Source: Pseudomonadota bacterium | GTDB taxonomy: Bacteria > Bdellovibrionota > Bacteriovoracia > Bacteriovoracales > Bacteriovoracaceae | Direction: 5' to 3' | Assembly (NCBI GenBank): GCA_027487685.1 | Contig: JAIYDC010000070.1 | Location: 1 to 40,547 of the forward strand | Length of the DNA: 40,547 bases | Part shown: positions 16,323-23,854 of the stretch, in pieces | How the letters are laid out: the number at the start of each line of letters is the position of its first letter | Position numbering within the stretch: the first letter of the stretch is position 1 | The notes under the pieces: generated by a model | What the model was told of the DNA's origin: nothing | What the model saw: only the letters and a program-made list of their open reading frames with translations | The model's database searches: none | Translations under genes and position numbers: made by a program

Positions 16323-17675
16323 CTAGTCGATCCACACCTTATAGCTACGACTTTCTATGGAAAGATGAAAGAGCTCTTGGGCAGCGTAGTCCGAGGCCTT
16401 AACTCTTACGATGAGGTCAGTGAGATTGAGGCCCTCCTGTTGGATTCGCTCAAGAACTTTGTCCGGCATGAGGCCTTCCATATTATCGAGGGCACTCATG
16501 GGGAGAGTCATGGAGACGACTTGCTTGCCGTCTTCTAGCACTTCGATATTGATGCCTGTGGCCTTCCCTGGGTCATTTATAACAGTCAGGTGTCGGGCGA
16601 TGACATCGCCCAAGGGAATTGGAACTTTGCGGTCCTGGTAGACACGGATCAGGGAGAAAAGACTACGCATCATCAGGAGGACCCACGGGTCCGTAAATTC
16701 CCGCAGACTTTTGATCTTATCACCATAGGTGTGCTGAAGTTCCTGCGAGTAGGCGAGGTCCGGCGCGATCGGTCGGTCGATCAGAGGACCAAAGAGGCGA
16801 TCTCGGAGCTCCTGCTCATGGCCTTTAAACGGCGTCGCCTCAAGACGGATTCCAAACTCAAGAAAGCCTGCCACGACATCATGGTTTTGGAGAAGCTTTT
16901 TAAGGCCATTAACACGGCGACCGGAGACGACCTGACTACAGCCATAATCATAGACCGCCACGACGTCATTTTGCCCTAGACCCCAGTTCCTATCGTTGAG
17001 GTCTCCGTGAAGGACTCCGTGCTCAAGGAGGGCGGTGAAGAAGAAGTCGAAGATGTGATGATGGGGGAAAGTTTTTAGATCTCGAGCGAGCCGTGCATGG
17101 ACGAGCTCTTGGGTGAGGAAGTCTGAGGAAGAGAGTTCCTCAATGACTCGAGGAACTTTGAAGCGTTGATCTTGATCAAAGATCCGGAGAAACTTTTCCT
17201 GGAACTGACCTTCGCGAGCGAGGTCCGTTTCCTCCTGGAATACTTCAGTCAGAAATCCCCGGAAGACGTCCCGGTTGAAGGTGAAACGGTTGGTCTTGGC
17301 GAAATAGCCTCCGAGGAGGAGGACATTATCGATCTCACTACGCAGTTTCTCTTTAATCCCGGGATGCAGGAGTTTGATCGCAAGCTCCTGGCCAGCGCGC
17401 CGGGCGAAGAAGACCTGGCCCATGGATGCCGCACACACCTCTTGTGAGAATTCCACCTCACCGGGAAATGCTTTGCGGAAGAGCGCCTCTGCTTTAGCAA
17501 CAGGAATAGAGGACTTCGGGAGTTCAGACTCTTTTCCTTGGGCCAGCACTTGCCCGAGCTTGGCCGAGAGTCCCTGGGAGTTTAAAAGCTCCTGGGCCCA
17601 GAACTTCTGGGCCTTGTCTGGGAAGTATTTGTACTTCGCCTTGAGATAGGGAATTTTAAGCAGCGTAGAAAACAT
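16323..17675 (-). CDS. ABC1/AarF/UbiB-family atypical kinase
   Basis: 450 residues. The family's N-terminal KxGQ-type motif appears as SAKLGQVLAQG, followed by an Ala-rich loop (AASMGQVFFA), the ATP-site Lys in LAIKLLHP, the catalytic loop HGDLNDRNWG, and DYG in place of the kinase DFG. Members act as ATPases in quinone or lipid metabolism; no quinone biosynthesis gene lies nearby. It follows ahpF on the same strand after 47 bases, and its stop is 8 bases from that of the convergent amidohydrolase. Confidence 0.85.
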   Translation of the reverse strand: MFSTLLKIPYLKAKYKYFPDKAQKFWAQELLNSQGLSAKLGQVLAQGKESELPKSSIPVAKAEALFRKAFPGEVEFSQEVCAASMGQVFFARRAGQELAIKLLHPGIKEKLRSEIDNVLLLGGYFAKTNRFTFNRDVFRGFLTEVFQEETDLAREGQFQEKFLRIFDQDQRFKVPRVIEELSSSDFLTQELVHARLARDLKTFPHHHIFDFFFTALLEHGVLHGDLNDRNWGLGQNDVVAVYDYGCSQVVSGRRVNGLKKLLQNHDVVAGFLEFGIRLEATPFKGHEQELRDRLFGPLIDRPIAPDLAYSQELQHTYGDKIKSLREFTDPWVLLMMRSLFSLIRVYQDRKVPIPLGDVIARHLTVINDPGKATGINIEVLEDGKQVVSMTLPMSALDNMEGLMPDKVLERIQQEGLNLTDLIVRVKASDYAAQELFHLSIESRSYKVWID

Positions 17676-17721
17676 AGCAAGAGCTTAGCACAAATATTTC
17701 AAAGTGCGCCAAGCCGTCACG

Positions 17722-19275
17722 CTACTTGAGCATTAAATCTTCAAAGGATGAAAGCCCTGCTTTGGCCCCTTCGCCCATGGCGATGATGATCTGCTTATAG
17801 GGAACTGTGGTTACGTCTCCTGCTGCGTAGATTCCCGGCACATTAGTCCGGCAGCGCTCATCAATGACGACTTCGCCGTAACGGTTAAGGTCGACCACAC
17901 CCTTTAAAAAGCTACTATTAGGAACCAGACCAATTTGCACAAACACGCCGGAGAGTTTGATTGAGTGGAACTCTCCCATTCCGCGGTCTTCATATTCAAG
18001 TGCGGTCACTTTTTCACCGTCACCGATGATCCGGTTTGTGCGAGCGTTCTTGATGACTCTCACGTTGGGCTGTGAGCTGAGCTTGTCGACTAAGACCTTG
18101 TCTGCCTTAAGTTCGGGTGCAAATTCTAAGAGTGTCACTGAGGCGACGATTCCGGCCAGGTCGATGGCCGCTTCGACGCCTGAGTTTCCACCTCCGACCA
18201 CCGCGATGTCTTTCCCTTTAAAGTAGGGCCCGTCACAGTGGGGACAAAAAGCGACTCCGCGGCCGAGGTACTCCTTTTCACCAGGGGCATTGAGCTCACG
18301 CCACTTGGCCCCGGTAGCAACGATGAGGGAGCGCGTTTCAAGATACTCCCCACTTTCGAGCTCTATTCTTTTCATTGTTCCCTGGCCAATGGCCTTCACG
18401 CGCCGGTGTTCGAGAAGCTTTATCTCGTAGGCGCCTATGTGCTGAAGAAGCTGTGCTGCGAGCTGCGGGCCCTCGGTATATTTGACTGAAATAAGATTTT
18501 CAATGCCTTTGGTATCCTGAACCTGGCCTCCGATCTTGTCGGCGATGATCGCCGTGCGAAGACCCTTTCGAGCAGAGTAAATAGCGGCCGATGCGCCTCC
18601 TGGCCCTGCGCCCAGAACCACCACATCGTAGAATCCCAGATTGGTATTGGCACCCCCGGGGGCAACTGATTCGTCCGTTCCGAGTAAGGCCTCGAGCTTG
18701 TTCAAAAGATCCCCGAGGCTTGTTTTGCCAGATGAGAGGAGTTTGTCTCCCACTACAACGCACGGGACACCCTGAATCCCGAGCCGCTTGACCTCATCCT
18801 GAAACAGGTCTCCATCGACCATGGCATGAGTGATTCCTGGATTCAGGAGGGCGACTAGGTTTAACGCCTGCACGACCTCGGGACAGTTCTCGCAGGTGAG
18901 TGAGACGAAGGTCCGAAGTTCAGCTGGTCCTTTGAGCCGACGGATGCGGTTTTGAATCGCCTCATCGGGAAGTTTTCCCTTACCGTCGGCATGGAGGATC
19001 GAGAGGACGAGGGACGTGAACTCATGGCCTCCGGGAACGCCGAGGAAGGTGACGCCAGTTGGTTCATCCTTGTAGTGGAGTGACAGTTTTGGAACCAGAG
19101 AGGTCTCACGACTTTGCCTGATGGTTATCTTGTCGGAGGTTCCGGCAAGGTCTTCCACGAGGGAGAGGAGGTCTTTCTGGTGTTCGCTGGGGCATTCTGA
19201 AACCTCGAGGATGATCGAATGCTCAAGTGCCTGGTAAACTGATTTTAGCTGTTCAAGGATAGACGAATCTAGCAT
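17722..19275 (-). CDS. ahpF: Alkyl hydroperoxide reductase subunit F (NADH:peroxiredoxin reductase)
   Basis: 517 residues, the usual AhpF length. The N-terminal double thioredoxin-fold domain carries CENC near residue 130. A linker leads to the FAD domain (GAGPGGASAAIYSARKG), the redox-active disulphide CPHC in AFCPHCDGPYF, the NADH site (GGGNSGVEAAIDLAG) and the final FAD motif AAGDVT. It passes electrons from NADH to AhpC, which reduces peroxides. Thirteen bases separate it from ahpC, with GAGGAAG before the ATG, so they form one operon. Confidence 0.97.
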   Translation of the reverse strand: MLDSSILEQLKSVYQALEHSIILEVSECPSEHQKDLLSLVEDLAGTSDKITIRQSRETSLVPKLSLHYKDEPTGVTFLGVPGGHEFTSLVLSILHADGKGKLPDEAIQNRIRRLKGPAELRTFVSLTCENCPEVVQALNLVALLNPGITHAMVDGDLFQDEVKRLGIQGVPCVVVGDKLLSSGKTSLGDLLNKLEALLGTDESVAPGGANTNLGFYDVVVLGAGPGGASAAIYSARKGLRTAIIADKIGGQVQDTKGIENLISVKYTEGPQLAAQLLQHIGAYEIKLLEHRRVKAIGQGTMKRIELESGEYLETRSLIVATGAKWRELNAPGEKEYLGRGVAFCPHCDGPYFKGKDIAVVGGGNSGVEAAIDLAGIVASVTLLEFAPELKADKVLVDKLSSQPNVRVIKNARTNRIIGDGEKVTALEYEDRGMGEFHSIKLSGVFVQIGLVPNSSFLKGVVDLNRYGEVVIDERCRTNVPGIYAAGDVTTVPYKQIIIAMGEGAKAGLSSFEDLMLK

Positions 19276-19288
19276 AACTTCCTCTCAA

Positions 19289-19855
19289 TTAAATTTTACC
19301 TACGAGGTCAAGGCCCGGCTTCAGAGTCTGTGCTCCAGGTTTCCACTTCGCCGGACAAACCTGATGAGGGTTGCTACGGATGAAGTGTGACGCTTGAACC
19401 TTCCGGAGAAGTTCGTCGGCGTTGCGGCCGATGCCATCATCGTTGATTTCTGCGAGCTTGATTTTTCCATCCGGATCGATCAGGAATGTTCCTCTCTGAG
19501 CAAGGCCTTCATTTTCCATATAAACGCCGAATGCACGGCTTAGGTGACCTGTAGGATCCGCTAACATAGGGTAGGTAATCTTTTTGATGGATTCCGAAGT
19601 GTCGTGCCATGCCTTGTGCGTAAAATGGGTGTCTGTGCTCACGGAGTAGACTTCCACGCCCAAGCGTTGAAGGTCCTGGTACTTCTCTTCTAAGTCCACC
19701 AATTCCGTTGGGCAGACGAAGGTAAAATCAGCTGGATAGAAAAAGAAGATGGCCCACTTGCCGGCAAGGTCTTTGTCTGTGATGGTTTTGAACTCGCCCT
19801 GGTGGTAGGCCTGAGCCTTGAATTCGGGTAATCGGGTGTTGATGATCGTTTGCAT
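19289..19855 (-). CDS. ahpC: Alkyl hydroperoxide reductase subunit C (2-Cys peroxiredoxin)
   Basis: 188 residues. The peroxidatic Cys is at position 48 in FTFVCPTEL and the resolving Cys in HQVCPAKW near residue 169; GVYMENEGLAQRGTFLIDP is typical of AhpC. It reduces hydrogen peroxide and organic peroxides using AhpF. ATG at 19855 has AGGAGG at 7 bases; an upstream in-frame start at 19894 is not supported. The leader region contains GATTATAATC (19994-20003), a perfect palindrome that also includes a TATAAT -10-like element on this strand. It might be a promoter or a peroxide-responsive operator, but it does not match a full PerR or OxyR site. Confidence 0.97.
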   Translation of the reverse strand: MQTIINTRLPEFKAQAYHQGEFKTITDKDLAGKWAIFFFYPADFTFVCPTELVDLEEKYQDLQRLGVEVYSVSTDTHFTHKAWHDTSESIKKITYPMLADPTGHLSRAFGVYMENEGLAQRGTFLIDPDGKIKLAEINDDGIGRNADELLRKVQASHFIRSNPHQVCPAKWKPGAQTLKPGLDLVGKI

Positions 19856-20033
19856 GATTCCTCCTGTTTTAGAATCTGTTGGTGAAGTCATCATCGTACG
19901 GAATGTCTTCTGGCGCCAATCTCGGTTTTCTATGGGGTGATAGGGCCGGTCTATATTGGGAAGGACCTATTTTAAAACGGGGCAAAGTCCATAGATTATA
20001 ATCACTCTTTCCTTCTTTCATAGTGACTTGATT

Positions 20034-20057
20034 GACCGTACGGTTAATGGAACCGTA
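20034..20057 (+). promoter_or_regulatory. Operator of the antitoxin gene: three AACCGTA-type half-sites
   Basis: TACGGTT (20039-20045) and AACCGTA (20051-20057) form a perfect 7-base inverted repeat with a 5-base spacer, and a further half-site GACCGTA (20034-20040) overlaps the first. The array ends 19 bases before the antitoxin start, where Phd/YefM antitoxins normally bind to repress their own promoter. Confidence 0.6.
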
Positions 20058-20076
20058 AGTATTGAGAGGTTATTAT

Positions 20077-20370
20077 TTGGAAAGAACCAATGCCGATGAT
20101 TTTCGCACTAACCTTAAGGACTGGATGGAGTCCGCAAGACATGAGCCGATCAAAATCACCCGCAAGACTGGTGAAGCCTTCGTCCTGATTAACGCTGATG
20201 AGTTTGAGAAGCTCCAAATTGAAATTGCCTCTCTTCGTGGAGTGGCACAATGTCTTAGTGATGTTGTCCCCGGCCGAGTGAAGAGATCTCAATTAAATTC
20301 AACTGACAGTGCAATTGAAAACGCCAAAGAAAGAGTTCTTGGCAAAAAAACAAAAAAAACCGTAGGCTAA
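20077..20370 (+). CDS. Phd/YefM-family antitoxin
   Basis: 97 residues. The N-terminal part follows the Phd/YefM DNA-binding fold (NADDFRTNLKDWMESARHE, PIKITRKTGEAFVLINADEFEKL). The C-terminal tail is charged and probably unstructured until bound to toxin. TTG at 20077 is chosen because GAGAGG lies 7 bases upstream; TTG at 20062 is an alternative. Its stop overlaps the ATG of the toxin reading frame (TAATG), the usual arrangement of toxin-antitoxin pairs. The toxin frame is broken, so this may be an orphan antitoxin now. Confidence 0.85.
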   Translation: MERTNADDFRTNLKDWMESARHEPIKITRKTGEAFVLINADEFEKLQIEIASLRGVAQCLSDVVPGRVKRSQLNSTDSAIENAKERVLGKKTKKTVG

Positions 20371-20710
20371 TGTCCCAATTCATAATCCAAGATTCTGACC
20401 AGTTTCTCACCGATGTGGAAGAAGCCGCTGTGTGGATTCTTGTATCAAATCTAGAACAATCTGAAGACCAAGCAATAAGGAAGTAGATTTTTTTCAAAAA
20501 GAAATTGAGTCGCTTTAAGAAAGACTGAGGAATTTTCCTGATTCTGGTGAGCAGGACAAGTTCAAAGGTATCCGCATGTTCCCCATCTATAACGGCCGCT
20601 ATTCTGTGAAATGGGTGGTTCAAAAATCAGAAATGCTTATTACTCTCATGACTCTTTCAGACTCAAAGTATCCCAAAGCTCTTCGAAATATTCTGCTCGA
20701 TGATTTATAG
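20370..20710 (+). pseudogene. Decayed RelE/ParE-type toxin gene
   Basis: The ATG overlaps the antitoxin stop. The first frame gives MSQFIIQDSDQF... for 38 residues and stops at a TAG near 20484. A second frame takes over between about 20463 and 20500 (KEVDFFQKEIESL), has a TAA at 20516-20518, and then runs on with toxin-like sequence (RLRNFPDSGEQDKFKGIRMF, PIYNGRYSVKWVVQ) to a TAG at 20708-20710. One frameshift and one further stop are therefore needed to break a gene of about 112 residues. The Arg/Lys and Tyr-rich C-terminal half resembles RelE/ParE ribonuclease or gyrase toxins. Sequencing error could explain one lesion but hardly both. Confidence 0.75.
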
Positions 20711-20983
20711 ACAATCTCCTAGCAACAGGAAAGGAGCCTTTACTCATGGGCCAGTCTATGACAGTAACGATGCCTAGGTTTCGTAACTGATTGCAGTAAA
20801 GTCTGGAGATTAATGCCCGAGCACTCCAGTCCTAAGGCTTGGGTTAAGATAAACAAAAGAGTCAGAAGTATAATGAGTGCTAGCATGAGACTATGCATTT
20901 TCAGCAAGTTTGACTCATTTTGAAGGCCGGCAAAGTGTTCTCGGTAGTTTAGATCTTGAGGACTACTTAGACAAAATCGAAAA

Positions 20984-20997
20984 ATGATAAAAATCAT
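20984..20997. promoter_or_regulatory. FNR-like palindrome in a 350-base gene-free stretch
   Basis: ATGATAAAAATCAT keeps TGAT-N4-ATCA, the full inner core of the FNR consensus. It lies about 70 bases before the GAF/HisKA gene. The stretch 20711-21059 holds no convincing gene: a minus-strand frame there (20740-21048) has no ribosome site and no family likeness. Confidence 0.4.
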
Positions 20998-21023
20998 GCG
21001 AATTAAAAAATAACGGGACGATA

Positions 21024-21046
21024 GGGACCTAAGAAATCTTAGGCCC
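21024..21046 (+). promoter_or_regulatory. Hairpin directly before the ribosome site of the GAF/HisKA gene
   Basis: GGG-A-CCTAAGA and TCTTAGG-CCC pair with a single bulged A and a two-base middle, so at least eight pairs form after loop opening. The Shine-Dalgarno AGGAG starts three bases after the stem. It could limit translation or stabilise the leader. No T tract follows, so it is not a terminator. Confidence 0.35.
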
Positions 21047-21059
21047 ACAGGAGACGACC

Positions 21060-21929
21060 ATGCTTAAAGCACCTACCCCATTAGTTGAATTCGAGCGCCT
21101 CAAGGCCCTCTTAGAATATGAAGTTCTTGATACGGTGTCGGAACAATCCTTCGACGATCTCGTCAAGATGGCCTCTCATATCTGTGGGACTCCTATTGCC
21201 CTGGTGAGTTTGATTGATAGTAACCGCCAGTGGTTTAAGGCCAAGCACGGTCTGGACGCTCCGGAGACACCGAGGGACGTCTCCTTTTGTGGCCATGCGA
21301 TCGTGAACCCGGGTAGCATTTTCGTTGTTCCCGATTCGTTTAAAGACGATCGCTTCGCAGATAATCCTCTCGTAGTCGGGGCACCGAACGTGCGCTTCTA
21401 TGCGGGCGCTCCCCTGGTGAATGATTCGGGGTTTGCTCTCGGAACTCTTTGTGTGATTGATCATCAGCCGCGGGAACTATCTGCGGATCAGTTAACATTT
21501 CTCGAGATCCTTTCAAGGCAGGTGGTGGCACAGCTTGAGATCCGTAAGGCGCTCCGGCTTGCCAAACAGAATTTTCAGGAGCTTCAGAACCTCTCCCAAA
21601 CAGTACTAGAACAGAAGGATGTTATCAGCTCTCACGAGAAGCTCGCGGTTATAGGTCACCTCGCTTCCGGTGTCTCCCACGAGATTAATAATCCTCTGGC
21701 GATCATCAGTGGAACCGTACACATTATGCGCTTTCTTCTCCAGAAAAATGAACCGTCAGATAAAATTATCGCTGAACTCGGGCGCATCGATGCCACAGTG
21801 ATCCGCTTAAACAAAATCGGTAAGGCCTTAAGAACTATCTCTGGTGATAGGGCGGCGAGCTTCAAAGACGCCAAGGAGATCGAAGAGACTTTCCTGAAGA
21901 TGATGGACGAAGCTAAGAAGAGTGCCTGA
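21060..21929 (+). CDS. GAF-HisKA protein lacking the kinase ATPase domain
   Basis: 289 residues, soluble. A GAF domain covers about residues 20-165 (EVLDTVSEQSFDDL, DVSFCGHAI, FYAGAPLV, GTLCVID). A coiled coil follows, then a HisKA dimerisation/phospho-acceptor helix pair with His207 in GVSHEINNPLAI. The protein ends about 80 residues later with an acidic, Lys-rich helix (EIEETFLKMMDEAKKSA). No N, G1 or G2 ATP-binding boxes occur before or after the stop. It therefore cannot phosphorylate itself; it may be phosphorylated in trans, act as a phosphotransfer or decoy partner, or be a truncated kinase. Next to two full kinases of related design. Start ATG has AGGAG upstream. Confidence 0.88.
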   Translation: MLKAPTPLVEFERLKALLEYEVLDTVSEQSFDDLVKMASHICGTPIALVSLIDSNRQWFKAKHGLDAPETPRDVSFCGHAIVNPGSIFVVPDSFKDDRFADNPLVVGAPNVRFYAGAPLVNDSGFALGTLCVIDHQPRELSADQLTFLEILSRQVVAQLEIRKALRLAKQNFQELQNLSQTVLEQKDVISSHEKLAVIGHLASGVSHEINNPLAIISGTVHIMRFLLQKNEPSDKIIAELGRIDATVIRLNKIGKALRTISGDRAASFKDAKEIEETFLKMMDEAKKSA

Positions 21930-21935
21930 TATGCT

Positions 21936-22133
21936 TTAGGACTGGAGATTAAGGTACCCGTACTGCCGGTCGTCCCGGAGCTCACGGTGCTTGGACTCGT
22001 ACTGTTTCCACAGTAGTTTAAGCTTCGTCTTTCTTCCTGTGTCTTCGCTGTAGGTTTGATCAAGCTCTCTCCTGAGTTCAGGGACGATCTTGGCCACTTT
22101 CTCGAGTTCGTTTTTCATCTCGTGAGCTTTCAT
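21936..22133 (-). CDS. Small charged coiled-coil protein of unknown function
   Basis: 65 residues, rich in Lys, Arg and Glu, with heptad-like leucine spacing (NELEKVAKIVPELRRELDQ), no membrane segment and no cysteine. A strong GAGGAGG lies 6 bases before the ATG at 22133 (an ATG at 22136 is directly adjacent), which supports a real gene. It ends 6 bases from the stop of the convergent GAF/HisKA gene and lies just downstream of the histidine kinase at 22214, about 80 bases away on the same strand. No family recognised. Confidence 0.6.
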   Translation of the reverse strand: MKAHEMKNELEKVAKIVPELRRELDQTYSEDTGRKTKLKLLWKQYESKHRELRDDRQYGYLNLQS

Positions 22134-22213
22134 CATGAACCTCCTCGTTCCTCCAGATCATCCACGAGTTGGGGACGGCGTGAAAAGGGTGAGGGCGCTG
22201 GCCTGAATGATGG

Positions 22214-23788
22214 CTACGTGTTCTGCTTTTTTGGAATTCGAATACGGAAGCGAGTGTTCGCAGCGTCGACGTCCAACACCAGTGCGCCTCGGTGGGATTC
22301 GATGAGGCCTTTGGATAGGCTTAGTCCAAGGCCAGTTCCTTGTCCCACTTCTTTGGTGGTAAAGAAGGGCTGCATGATCTTCTCCCTGATGGACTCGGGG
22401 ATACCAGACCCTGAATCTTCGACGATGATCTCCACCATGTGCTGGTCATTTTTAACTTCAAGTCGAACCCAAGGAGTCGGTTTTTGAATAACGGCGTCGA
22501 AGGCATTATTTAAGAGATTCAAAAGAACCTGGCTGATCTGCACTGAGCGGCACTCTAGCTCGAGGTCTTCCTCGAAGGGCTCGACAGTGAGGGTGACTCT
22601 GTTGTTCCTAAAGCGTGCCTCACAGAAACTGAGGGTTTCTTGGACGATACTCGCGAGGTTCGCCTTTTCAAATGGGTCCAAGGATCCGTCACGAGCAAAG
22701 GTCTTTATGCCTGAGATGATCTTTGCGATGCGCCCTACGGTAGCGTCGATCTTGGCACAGGCGTCTGTGATATCCTGAGGTCTTGCTTCGTCCAAAAGTG
22801 TGAGGTGCTTTAAGATTTTAGTATTGCCGAGGATAATCGTCAGAGGGTTATTGACTTCGTGAGCGACTCCAGCGGCCATTTCTCCGAGAGAGGACATCTT
22901 GGCGGCAGCGACAATTTTGGCCTGTTGATCACGGATGAGTTTTTCTTGATGCCTTTGGATGGAGATGTCTTTTCCAATACTGATGCAGTGTCCACTTGAG
23001 AGGCGCACGTTCATCCAAGAAGTCGGGATGACGGAACCATGCCTGGTATGGGTTTCAAAAGTCATCCATTCATTTTGCCGCGGTGAACTCATGAAGTTAA
23101 TGACCTCCTGACGCTTGACCGGATTAGGGTAGAACTCGGGCAAAAGATTATGGGCCTGCCCCTCAGAAACCCTCCAGCCTAGGACATTTTCGAACGCTGG
23201 GTTCGCCCATACGAAATGTCCTTGTTCGTCATAAATTGAAAGGAAAACAGGGATATTATTAACGATGGTTTCGAGTCTTTCCTTCTCCGGGCGGTGCCTG
23301 TCTGCAGCCACCCATTTGTCTTTGTTATTGGCCCTGTCTTGTTGCTCTCGGAGTGACTTAACAAGTTCGAGCTGAAGCATGATTTGGCGGGCCAGAAGAT
23401 GAAGGCCATCGAGCTGAGAGGTCTCGAGGCGTCTGGGGATAAGGTCGATGACACAAAGGGTGCCGATCTGGTGACCCTGGGGTGTTGTTAGAGGTACAGC
23501 GGCCAGGAATTGATGGTCGCTGAACTTGGCCTTGGTCTGTCTGAAGTGCTCGTGGGAAGCGAGATCTTCAATCATCAGGCCCTGAGGACCACAGAGAGCA
23601 TGGGCACAGATGGCCATGGCCTGGTTGATTTCGGAGGGGTCCAAACCGAAGTGGGATTTTACCCGTACCTGGTCTCCACCCACGAAGGAAATCAGGGCAG
23701 CGGGGGTCTGGCAGATCTGGGCCGCAAGCCGGGCAATATCGTTGTAGCTATCCTTTGGCAAACTATCCAGGGTTTCAGTATCGAGCAC
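22214..23788 (-). CDS. Soluble GAF-PAS sensor histidine kinase
   Basis: 524 residues. A GAF domain (about 1-150; SYNDIARLAAQIC, GTLCVIDLIPRRL) is followed by a PAS domain (about 170-285; IPVFLSIYDEQGHFVWANPA), HisKA with the acceptor His in GVAHEVNNPLT, and a complete HATPase domain: NLLNNAFDAV, EDSGSGIPE, MQPFFTTKEVGQGTGLGLS. No membrane helix and no receiver. The start is GTG, with GAGGGG 6 bases upstream; the frame continues upstream without another start codon as far as a stop, and the GAF domain seems only slightly shortened at its N-terminus. The GAF and HisKA parts resemble those of the ATPase-less neighbour at 21060, suggesting an old duplication. The gap to the upstream kinase gene is 66 bases. 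Confidence 0.92.
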   Translation of the reverse strand: MLDTETLDSLPKDSYNDIARLAAQICQTPAALISFVGGDQVRVKSHFGLDPSEINQAMAICAHALCGPQGLMIEDLASHEHFRQTKAKFSDHQFLAAVPLTTPQGHQIGTLCVIDLIPRRLETSQLDGLHLLARQIMLQLELVKSLREQQDRANNKDKWVAADRHRPEKERLETIVNNIPVFLSIYDEQGHFVWANPAFENVLGWRVSEGQAHNLLPEFYPNPVKRQEVINFMSSPRQNEWMTFETHTRHGSVIPTSWMNVRLSSGHCISIGKDISIQRHQEKLIRDQQAKIVAAAKMSSLGEMAAGVAHEVNNPLTIILGNTKILKHLTLLDEARPQDITDACAKIDATVGRIAKIISGIKTFARDGSLDPFEKANLASIVQETLSFCEARFRNNRVTLTVEPFEEDLELECRSVQISQVLLNLLNNAFDAVIQKPTPWVRLEVKNDQHMVEIIVEDSGSGIPESIREKIMQPFFTTKEVGQGTGLGLSLSKGLIESHRGALVLDVDAANTRFRIRIPKKQNT

Positions 23789-23854
23789 TTCGGGCCCCTC
23801 AAGGCAATAATGGTGAAAGATGAATATATTGTTTGGTACTGTCTTTGGGAATCC

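Noticed and set aside
19994-20003. GATTATAATC palindrome upstream of ahpC as a PerR box
   Set aside because: Only the central part fits; flanking bases do not follow the 7-1-7 PerR pattern. Kept as a possible -10 element only.
20740-21048. Minus-strand open frame of 102 codons with hydrophobic stretches
   Set aside because: No ribosome site, no family likeness, and it covers the likely promoter of the GAF/HisKA gene on the other strand.
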